Under the pieces are notes generated by a model that saw only the letters and a program-made list of their open reading frames with translations, did no database searches and was not told the DNA's origin. Below, in pieces: positions 40,301 to 52,300 of a stretch of 64,000 nucleotides of DNA (position 1 is the stretch's first letter; each line of letters opens with the position of its first letter). A program made the translations under genes and the position numbers. The stretch covers positions 11,483,501-11,547,500 of the forward strand of contig OZ020307.1 in assembly GCA_963971305.1 (NCBI GenBank), written 5' to 3'. The DNA is from Arcuatula senhousia. Its lineage: Eukaryota; Mollusca; Bivalvia; Mytilida; Mytilidae.

Positions 40301-43300
40301 GTTTTTCAGATGATAAAAAGGGACACCCCTGGAAAGAGAACATTCAGAACAACGAAGGAAGTTATTTTTTTTTTCTTAAATTGTACTGATAAAATTCAAT
40401 TGACGCCAGTCAATAGATGGTTTAAAAAGACCATTGTATTTGATGTGATAGAAGACACCTTTAAGGAATTTCTACTTGCAAATTCAAATTCAAGGGCTAG
40501 AGAAAATGTCTGTGATGAACACTGCCCTTACTTTAACATTCTAAACATTTTTTATAGCATACCCATACTCATCTTAACCTGAAGTACCATTTATAAAAAC
40601 TCACACATAGATGAAAGCATAAAGTTCTTGTTTTCACTCTTAAATAGGCTTTAGGACAAATATATTCCTTGAACACAGTTAATTTGTCTAAAATTTTGTT
40701 TTCCCTGCTACATGTTTGCTTAGGTTTAAGATAGGTCTAAGCTCAAAGATAGAGAATGTACTAAGATCCATTTTAGGTGCTTTTCTGGGATAAAACCATA
40801 CAAAACATTATTGCAACTCACAGCTTGCAAGTGATGGTCTGGAATTCATCACTTAATTCAATATCGATCATTCTGAATATTTTTCATCTAGTTTCTTCTT
40901 TACCAATAATCAATGGTTTAATTGTGGGTTTTACAGAAAAAAAAACTGTAAACATGGTAAATGGAATGGGATTAAAAAAAATATTTTTAGATTTTTTTGC
41001 TTTTTCTAAAATGCATTCATTTATATACAAAGTTATTAATTGTGGGATTTCATAGAGTGAAAAACCCAGGTTACAATATAGTGAATGTTCGGCAGCAGGC
41101 TGAGAAGAAATTTTCGTAACAGTTTTCTCCGCAATTACTAATCACAGCCACTTGATATTTTGTATTCAGCATCAAGATGGGGTCCCATTACTTTGGATTC
41201 TATTTTAGGTCTGCAGATCACCTACATCCTGTTCGACAAAATCTGACGATTTTTGAATTTTGACAGATTTCCAATAATATTTTTGCAGTAATTGGAAATT
41301 AGCATTAAAATGTGAGAAGAGTAAATTATTATTCGATAAATGTACATTGTTTAATTTGAAATCCTGATCATTACATTGGTTATCTGGGAGATTAGTATCC
41401 AAGCCTAATAAACTGATGTTTCATTAAAGTATATTGCATGTACATCATGTGCAATCTTCATGACCTTTATACACTAATAGGGAGAATTAACCTAGAGTAA
41501 ACAGACCTTAAGGTGACATTAGAATTAGGGCTTACAGACCAGATTTCTTTAAGTTAGATTTGACTAATGCAAATTTATGTAACATTATATACATGTACAG
41601 TGTATCTACAATACAAATGTAGCTCCAATGATCATGTGAGAGATTCTGATATAAGAGTCTCTTTTTAGTATTCATGTCAATGCTGAACTCTGTTTTATAT
41701 GATGTAGGCTACCAGAAACTCCCCCAGATACAGAAGAGACCAATGCCATCATGAGATACAAAAATTACCCAGAATTTCTTAAGATATCTCCAGAAAAGGT
41801 CATCAGAGGAGGGGCTAAACGTTCACTGGAATTTGAAGTGGAGCTTGACAAACATATCACTAAATTTGAGGGTATATGAAACTACATTTTACATGTTTAA
41901 TTATGGACTAATTACTAACACTCATACACAGTCCTTTTACTTGTATGTTGTGATCTTCAATTTCTCCTGCTCCTTGATTTGTCTTTTCTTCTTTGAAATT
42001 GAGATCATCCCATTACCAGTGTAGGAAACCTATACATAATCAACAAGGTTTTGTAGTATGTACACAACAGAACTGACATGTAATGACAACTAATGATGAA
42101 AACTTTTGTTAAAAACTGTGGCATAGAATGATTAATTAAATAAAAAGAGAAGAAAGTTTTTATTGTTTATTGTCCGCAGTATGTCAGTTGTTGATGAAGT
42201 AGGTTTCATACCCTGCTTTATTGTACTATCTGTTACAAACATCATGTACATAGTTTTTTGTTTTTTTAAAGTTATTCCATTGTAAAATGATCATTTACAT
42301 TAAATGCAATATTTTCCGTGCTTCATAAAAAAAATGTGCTTAGGGCCATGCTTTTACACACAAATAAAACTACAAAATATTGCATTCAATGTATATAATT
42401 ACTTTCCGATAAAGTATATTTATATAGTGAGTTTCATCGAAAAATGAAACTGCATTACTAAATTACTATTAACCAATCGAAATTGTAGTTATAAATTAGA
42501 ATGTAATTATGTTTAGAATTTCATTTAACAAAAAAAAATTAAATGTTGAAAATGTGACTACAATGGGGAAATATATTAAATCATGATATTGTCTAAACAC
42601 ATTATCAAAAAGATGACATCAGTCACAGCACATCTTTTGAAATATTTGATTACTTAATGAATTGTTGAGTGTTAATTATTTTTAAATGTTTTTCTTTACA
42701 GACAAATCCTACCCAAGAACATTTGAATCAGTTTTCAACAGAATGGAGGAAATATTAGAACCAGTGATGTTCTCCTTGAAGACTGGTAAACAGTTGGCAG
42801 ATATTACATCCAATCAGGACTATGAATATGCTTTTGAAAGAGTATGTGTAATTAGAAACTAGTAATATACATGTAGTATTTAGTATTACAGATGACAGTG
42901 TAACATTTTATTCAGAGGAAAGCTCAAGCCTATACCTTTGATTATTATCTCATTAGAAAAAAAATATTAAAATGGTACTGTAAAACTGCTTACAGGTATA
43001 AACATGATAAACAGGAACATGTATTTAAGGAAAACAAATACAAGTAGACTTCATCAGTAGCAGGTTGTTAAAAAAAACGTGTTTTATTCATCCTCATTGT
43101 CAAAATTGGTTCAACATGTTGGGTTTTTTTTGCTGGGTCTTCATGTCATGATGCATTTAAGACTTGATAAATTAGTGGAGTTTATTTTGCTCATTGTATT
43201 CAAAAGAAGTAATAAAAGCCAAAAAGACAACCAATACTATGTTTCTCATGCAGTCATACTAAGATAAAGTTAATAATGACACTGCATAGATGCTAAATTT

Positions 43301-46300
43301 GGAATAGTATATCTGTTATAGTTGTATCACTTACATTTCTATCTTGATTGGTAACAAACTCACTGATTTTTGGCCGGATTAATCTGGGTTATAAAAATGG
43401 TGAATGTTGGACGGGCAGCATGCAGGCAGGGAATAAATTTTCAAAACAGTTTTCTCAGCAACTACTAATCACAGCCAATTGATAATTAGTATACAGCATT
43501 ATGGTGGGGTCCCATAATGTGGGATTTAATTTCAGGTCTGTCACTCACCTAGTTCCTATTCAAATCACTTAATCATACATATTTATTGATTGTACCGCTC
43601 AATTTTGGGCACCATGATTGGTAAATAAAATTATCTGTATCTGTTTAACAAAATCCAGCCATTTTTGACTTTGACAGATATTATTTTTCTATAGATATCT
43701 AGTAAGATTGAAATGAGAAAAATTGATTTGCCTTAAAATTGTTCTTGATCTCTATCTTGATAAATAGTTGTTATATTTTTATTTTTACAGATAGAAAGAC
43801 AAGGTTCTGGAGCTTTACGTGAGAGATTTGATAGTGAAATTTTTCTTAATGTGATAAAGGTAGGCCTGAGCTGGCTGTAATTTTGATTGCTGAAATTAAC
43901 AATATTCAAATCATAAAAAAAGAATGTTCTTTAACATTTTTACCAATAATTAACATATCATTGTTTGATCATCTAGTTATTTGTTGTAGATTTGATAAAT
44001 ATGGCTTTCTGGGATTCTTTAACTACTTAAACATTTTAGTTCATGACTATCTTGTCTTCAAACATATGTGCTGTACCTGTATGGCCCATGTGAATTGAAT
44101 AGGAAATAGATACCCAATACTCACTCCAAGATAAAAGTAAATACATTTGGTAAACTATAAACTACCCAAACTTACACACACACACACAACTTTTATATGA
44201 ATAGAATACAAATGTTAACAAAGAAAATTTAAGTTCATTTATGATTTTGTTATATTTAGGGCTATTCCAGAAATAAATGTATGCGGGGTCAGAAGGCACT
44301 TTTTTAATACCCACCATGCATAAAATTTTAATTTTTTTCTCTTTATGTCACATTTGAGAAATATCTAAAAATACCACCACCCATACAATTTTAATTATAG
44401 TGCCTTCCGACCCCCCTCCCCCATACAATTAATTCTGGAATAGCCCTTACTTAAACATGTCTTATTTTTCTTCAGGAATTAAGTGCAGACCAAAGTTTAA
44501 CAGAGCAGCAGCGTAGACTAGTTGATATGTATATGAATCACTATGCATATAATGGTTTGCTTTTACCACCAAAAAAGAGGAGAGAGTATTTTGCAATCTG
44601 GAAACAAATCAGCAGTTCAGTAGGCAGCTTTGGGTAAGTCTAACAGATATTTATAATCACAAGATAAAAATGTTTGAAAATTGCTCTGCAGAGACATTCT
44701 CCCAGCAGGGTGGAAATGATTCATCATATATACTGAAATCATGATATTTTGATTCAACTCTCAATACATTCAATATTGTCCTCAGGTTGCCATATTTTTA
44801 ATTGTTTTTTAGTTTCAATTGATTTAAGTACAACATATAAAATTCAACATGTAAATAGAGCATGCAGCTGTACAGTTCCTTAAGAGATCTGATTTAGTAT
44901 TAATGAATAATACTGTCTCAAGCTTGTAAAAAAAGATTAATGTCATCTGGATGTAGCCACTAGCCTCATTAATTGCCAACATGAACAATCAACATACTGA
45001 ACATAATAGAATTTAAAGCAGATACAATTAACATAAGCATCATACAAGCAAAGTCATTTAATTCAACTATCCTTGATGTGGTCAACTATTGAAAACTGAT
45101 TATAAGAAATTGAGTGAACTTGATGGTCAAAGATAATTGAAAATGTATGGTGATGCAATCAGAATATCACAATTGTTTGGTAAAAGGTATCCTTCCAACC
45201 CTATTTCCCAGTGTTAACACCTGAGCAGCTGTCTGTTTTGGAATTTTCAGACCGTTCTTTAACATTGCCTTTTATTTAGCTTGGCATCTAAGTTAAGATC
45301 CAGTCTGCTTCTCTACAGTTTAGTAAGAGTTTCCTGCTTTCTTATTAGCCATTCAGTTGCTGTTTGTATGGAGTTATTTAAGTATCCATTCTATTTTTGT
45401 TTGCCTGCAAAGCAGAACGGGACATAGGTGTTACTTTACTGGAAGCGACGGCGGCAGCGTTAACTTTTTTTAAGTTTATTTAGCACCTCCATATCTCAAG
45501 AACTATAGGTCCTAGGTTGATGAAACTTGGTATGCATATGCCCCAGTAGTAGCTTAGCACAGTTGCATCCCCATCTTTTGACCTTGACCTTGATTTTCGA
45601 GTTGAGTAACTTTGACAATTTTCAATACATATACATGTAAAAGCAATGTTAAGGTTTTACAAACACCTCCATATCTCAAGTATTTTTGGTCCTAGGTTGA
45701 TGAAACTTGGTATGCATATGCCTTAGTAATAGCTTAGCACAGTTGCATCCCCATCTTCTGACCTTGACCTTGATTTTCTGGTTGAGTGACTTTAATTATT
45801 TTTATTGCATATATTAGGAATGTTTAAGTTCTATAAACATCTTTTGATCTCAGAAACTGAAAATCCATGTAAATTCAAAATATAGTGGAAGTAAGAAAAA
45901 ATAATTATTTTTGATGGTGCTGGCAAGACATACTTAAGTGTTAACTCTTGTTAGATACAAGGTTTCTGTTTGTATGAAGTTATTTGAGTATCCACTCTAT
46001 TTTTAGATAAAGGTTGCTGTTTGTATGAAGTTATTTGAGTATCCATTCTATTTTTAGATACAAGGTTGCTGTTTGTATGGAGTTATTTGAGTATCCATTC
46101 TTTTTTTAGATACAAGGTTGCTGTTTGTATGGAGTTATTTGAGTATCCATTCTTTTTTTAGGTACAAGGTTGCTGTTTGTATGGAGTTATTTGAGTATCC
46201 TTTAGATGAGTACTCACTGATGGAAAATCTCCCACAATCTTTGTTGTATTATATGGCTGAAGATCAGTGAGTACATTTTTTATTTTATATTATATTCCAA

Positions 46301-49300
46301 AATAGCAACAAAGTTACAGACAATAGATTTAGCCACGACTGACATGTGTTTTGTCTTTTCTAAAAACAAATAATTTCAAAGCTTTGATGTTTTCATCTAC
46401 ACTTAATTGTATGAACAAATTATAAAAGAAAAATGTGTTTTACAACAGCAAAAATCAAACACCAGTCATGGCCTAGGCCAATAATTTTTTCCCTTTTTTT
46501 CTAGGCATAAAATTTTTATGTGTGATTTTGAAAACATAAAGACATAATAGAAAAAAAATTGTCAGTCACTGTGTCCGCTTACATAAGAATGTTTAAGTCG
46601 ATTCCTGTTAACTGACATATGCCTCACCAACAATATTGATATGGTAGGTGCAGCCAGTGATGCTTAGCACAATGCATGCTTCGGATGCTTACTACTTAAT
46701 AAATTTTGAATGGGTTAAGTTCATTCACACTTATCAACAAAACTGTGTAATGAGGTGAGCATTGTAATAGTTTAAATAACTAAGTACAACTCAGAATTTG
46801 ATATGCTATTTTATATGAAGACATGAAAGGCAGACTGCTAAGAAATTGATTGTTTTACGTCTATTATTAAAGGACTAAATATGACAGAGGACCATGGAAA
46901 GTGAAACTCTACGAGCCAATCTATACAGATTTTATGTCGCACTGTCCCGACAGGATGGCTCGTTGGAATATATGGTGGGCTAAAGTTAATGTCTCATCTC
47001 ACATGCACCATGAACAGTTCTTAAACAATAATGAAACCATCACAGAAGTCAGATCTAGAAGGTATAAATAAGTTATTTAGTATTTGATTATATCTGATCA
47101 AGATGGTGAAAATACCAAATTCTTCTTAGAAGAAAACATTCATCAAAAAGTAACAGTAATCTGTACATTTTTATGAATTGTAGATGGAATAGTTTAAGAA
47201 AGCATCTACTAATACAATCATGTATATAGCACAAATTAAAAAAAATAATGAATTAATTTTAAATTTATATTAAACTGAAAGGGGACAAAAAATTGATTGA
47301 AAAATCATCAGTAAGAAAGATCAGACTACATCAAGACATACTAGCAGCAGAAGTGAGAGAACCAAACATCTGATTAATCATTAAGCTGATCATATATGTT
47401 CTAGTTTTAGATACTTCTTAAAATTGTTTAAGTCTTCTTATACTGTAGAAAATTGATTTATCTAAATTCTGCTGTTTGGCTAATATATCAAGAAATTTTA
47501 AAACAAGAAAAAGGTGGAAAAAATGTCTCAAAATATGTCTATGCCCACTGCTTGAAAAGTGGGGGTTATATAGTGAAAGGGGTGTCTATCTTTGTGTGTT
47601 TTACACCTTATAGTATCCCTTTCTTATTTACAACTCCTATGCCACTCAATTGATTTTATACAACTGCAAAAAATGAATCTTATAAAATTCTGTCAGAAGA
47701 AAATGTAATTTGTTGAATGTTTGTTTATTATCATTTCATTTCTATTCCTAGGAGAATAATGGCAAACGTCAGAGACTTTAAAACATATGCAGATATGGTA
47801 CAGTCCAGGAATATGGCAGGGGGAGTTGATAATGTGATGGAATTGTTAGAAAAGTAAGTCAACGGTCATGAAACAGTCTTATGTAACACATGTTTATGTG
47901 AAATTTACCATCCTTAAGTACATTTATGTAGAAAGTTACACTCGATTTATATTTTTATTCCAATAGCTTGGCACAGTCAGATAAAAAGAAATGTGGTGTG
48001 GATCCAAGTTAAATGACATTAAAACTCCCTTATCTATTATGATCTTAGATCTTGAAGTAATACACGTTTGTTGATCAACACAATCAAAGCATGTGAGGTT
48101 TTCTTCTGAGTACACTTCACTTAAAGCTTAATAAAACAATCAGTTATAACGTATGGTGCTGACCTGATTAGGTGGTGTGAATGCTGACTAGTTAGTTGTT
48201 TTGTGTGATTAGGTGATGTGATGGTGCTGACTAGTGAGTTGTTTTGTGTCCACCTGATTAGGTGATGTGATGGTGCTGACTAGTGAGTTGTTTTGTGTGA
48301 TCAGGTGATGTGATGGTGCTGACTAGTGAGTTGTTTTGTGTCCACCTTATTAGGTGATGTGATGGTGCTGACTAGTGAGTTGTTTTGTACCTGATTAGGT
48401 GATGTGATGGTGCTGACTAGTGAGTTGTTTTGTACCTGATAAGGTGATGTGATGGTGCTGACTAGTGAGTTGTTTTGTGTGATTAGGTGATGTGATGGTG
48501 CTGACTAATGAGTTGTTTTGTGTGATTAGGTGATGTGATGGTGCTGACTAGTGGGTTGTTTTGTACCTGATAAGGTGATGTGATGGTGCTGACTAGTGAG
48601 TTGTTTTGTGTGATTAGGTGATGTGATGGTGCTGACTAGTGGGTTGTTTTGTACCTGAATAGGTGATGTGATGGTGCTGACTAGTGAGTTGTTTTGTGTG
48701 ATTAGGTGATGTGATGGTGCTGACTAGTGGGTTGTTTTGTACCTGAATAGGTGATGTGATGGTGCTGACTAGTGAGTTGTTTTGTACCTGATTAGGTGAT
48801 GTGATGGTGCTGACTAGTGAGTTGTTTTGTGTGATTAGGTGATGTGATGGTGCTGACTAATGAGTTGTTTTGTGTGATCAGATGATGTGATGGTGCTGAC
48901 TAGTGAGTTGTTTTGTACCTGATAAGGTGATGTGATGGTGCTGACTAGTGAGTTGTTTTGTGTGATTAGGTGATGTGATGGTGCTGACTAGTGAGTTGTT
49001 TTGTGTGATCAGGTGATGTGATGGTGCTGACTAGTGAGTTGTTTTGTGTCCACCTGATTAGGTGATGTGATGGTGCTGACTAGTGAGTTGTTTTGTACCT
49101 GATTAGGTGATGTGATGGTGCTGACTAGTGGGTTGTTTTGTACCTGATTAGGTGATGTGATGGTGCTGACTAGTGAGTTGTTTTGTACCTGATTAGGTGA
49201 TGTGATGGTGCTGACTAGTTAGTTGTTTTGTGTGATTAGGTGATATGATGGTGCTGACTAGTGAGTTGTTTTGTGTGATAAGGTGATGTGATGGTGCTGA

Positions 49301-52300
49301 CTAGTGAGTTGTTTTGTGTCCACCTGATTAGGTGATGTGATGGCGCTGACTAGTGAGTTGTTTTGTGTCCACCTGAATAGGTGATGTGATGGTGCTGACT
49401 AGTGAGTTGTTTTGTGTGATAAGGTGATGTGATGGTGCTGACTAGTGGGTTGTTTTGTACCTGATTAGGTGATGTGATGGTGCTGACTAGTGAGTTGTTT
49501 TGTACCTGATTAGGTGATGTGATGGCGCTGACTAGTGAGTTGTTTTGTACCTGATTAGGTGATGTGATGGTGCTGACTAGTGGGTTGTTTTGTGTGATAA
49601 GGTGATGTGATTGTGCTGACTAGTGAGTTGTTTTGTGTGATCAGGTGATGTGATGGTGCTGACTAGTGAGTTGTTTTGTACCTGATTAGGTGATGTGATG
49701 GTGCTGACTAGTGGGTTGTTTTGTGTGATAAGGTGATGTGATGGTGCTGACTAGTGAGTTGTTTTGTGTCCACCTGATTAGGTGATGTGATGGTGCTGAC
49801 TAGTGAGTTGTTTTGTACCTGATTAGGTGATGTGATGGTGCTGACTAGTGAGTTGTTTTGTGTGATCAGGTGATGTGATGGTGCTGACTAGTGAGTTGTT
49901 TTGTACCTGATTAGGTGATGTGATGGTGCTGACTAGTGAGTTGTTTTGTGTCCACCTGATTAGGTGATGTGATGGTGCTCACTAGTGAGTTGCTTTGTAC
50001 CTGATTAGGTGATGTGATGGTGCTGACTAGTGAGTTGTTTTGTGTCCACCTGATTAGGTGATATGATGGTGCTGACTAGTGAGTTGTTTTGTGTGATTAG
50101 GTGATGTGATGGTGCTGACTAGTGAGTTGTTTTGTGTGATCAGATGATGTGATGGTGCTGACTAGTGAGTTGTTTTGTACCTGATTAGGTGATGTGATGG
50201 CGCTGACTAGTGAGTTGTTTTGTACCTGATTAGGTGATGTGATGGTGCTGACTAGTGAGTTGTTTTGTGTCCACCTGATTAGGTGATGTGATGGTGCTGA
50301 CTAGTGAGTTGTTTTGTACCTGATTAGGTGATGTGATGGTGCTGACTAGTGAGTTGTTTTGTACCTGATTAGGTGATGTGATGGTGCTGACTAGTGAGTT
50401 GTTTTGTGTGATTAGGTGATGTGATGGTGCTGACTAGTGAGTTGTTTTGTACCTGATTAGGTGATGTGATGGTGCTGACTAGTGAGTTGTTTTGTGTGAT
50501 TAGGTGATGTGATGGTGCTGACTAGTGAGTTGTTTTGTACCTGATTAGGTGATGTGATGGTGCTGACTAGTGAGTTGTTTTGTGTCCACCTGATTAGGTG
50601 ATGTGATGGTGCTCACTAGTGAGTTGCTTTGTACCTGATTAGGTGATGTGATGGTGCTGACTAGTGAGTTGTTTTGTATCTGATTAGGTGATGTGATGGT
50701 GCTGACTAGTGAGTTGTTTTGTACCTGATTAGGTGATGTGATGGTGCTGACTAGTGAGTTGTTTTGTACCTGATAAGGTGATGTGATGGTGCTGACTAGT
50801 GAGTTGTTTTGTGTGATTAGGTGATGTGATGGTGCTGACTAATGAGTTGTTTTGTGTGATTAGGTGATGTGATGGTGCTGACTAGTGGGTTGTTTTGTAC
50901 CTGATAAGGTGATGTGATGGTGCTGACTAGTGAGTTGTTTTGTGTGATTAGGTGATGTGATGGTGCTGACTAGTGGGTTGTTTTGTACCTGAATAGGTGA
51001 TGTGATGGTGCTGACTAGTGAGTTGTTTTGTGTGATTAGGTGATGTGATGGTGCTGACTAGTGGGTTGTTTTGTACCTGAATAGGTGATGTGATGGTGCT
51101 GACTAGTGAGTTGTTTTGTACCTGATTAGGTGATGTGATGGTGCTGACTAGTGAGTTGTTTTGTGTGATTAGGTGATGTGATGGTGCTGACTAATGAGTT
51201 GTTTTGTGTGATCAGATGATGTGATGGTGCTGACTAGTGAGTTGTTTTGTACCTGATAAGGTGATGTGATGGTGCTGACTAGTGAGTTGTTTTGTGTGAT
51301 TAGGTGATGTGATGGTGCTGACTAGTGAGTTGTTTTGTGTGATCAGGTGATGTGATGGTGCTGACTAGTGAGTTGTTTTGTGTCCACCTGATTAGGTGAT
51401 GTGATGGTGCTGACTAGTGAGTTGTTTTGTACCTGATTAGGTGATGTGATGGTGCTGACTAGTGGGTTGTTTTGTACCTGATTAGGTGATGTGATGGTGC
51501 TGACTAGTGAGTTGTTTTGTACCTGATTAGGTGATGTGATGGTGCTGACTAGTTAGTTGTTTTGTGTGATTAGGTGATATGATGGTGCTGACTAGTGAGT
51601 TGTTTTGTGTGATAAGGTGATGTGATGGTGCTGACTAGTGAGTTGTTTTGTGTCCACCTGATTAGGTGATGTGATGGCGCTGACTAGTGAGTTGTTTTGT
51701 GTCCACCTGAATAGGTGATGTGATGGTGCTGACTAGTGAGTTGTTTTGTGTGATAAGGTGATGTGATGGTGCTGACTAGTGGGTTGTTTTGTACCTGATT
51801 AGGTGATGTGATGGTGCTGACTAGTGAGTTGTTTTGTACCTGATTAGGTGATGTGATGGCGCTGACTAGTGAGTTGTTTTGTACCTGATTAGGTGATGTG
51901 ATGGTGCTGACTAGTGGGTTGTTTTGTGTGATAAGGTGATGTGATTGTGCTGACTAGTGAGTTGTTTTGTGTGATCAGGTGATGTGATGGTGCTGACTAG
52001 TGAGTTGTTTTGTACCTGATTAGGTGATGTGATGGTGCTGACTAGTGGGTTGTTTTGTGTGATAAGGTGATGTGATGGTGCTGACTAGTGAGTTGTTTTG
52101 TGTCCACCTGATTAGGTGATGTGATGGTGCTGACTAGTGAGTTGTTTTGTACCTGATTAGGTGATGTGATGGTGCTGACTAGTGAGTTGTTTTGTGTGAT
52201 CAGGTGATGTGATGGTGCTGACTAGTGAGTTGTTTTGTACCTGATTAGGTGATGTGATGGTGCTGACTAGTGAGTTGTTTTGTGTCCACCTGATTAGGTG

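Noticed and set aside
40310..40582. 90-codon plus-strand frame
   Set aside because: Unrecognised, low complexity in parts, within a large intron; likely chance.
42428..42450. Short hairpin AGTTTCAT/ATGAAACT
   Set aside because: Isolated 8-bp stem in AT-rich intron; expected by chance.
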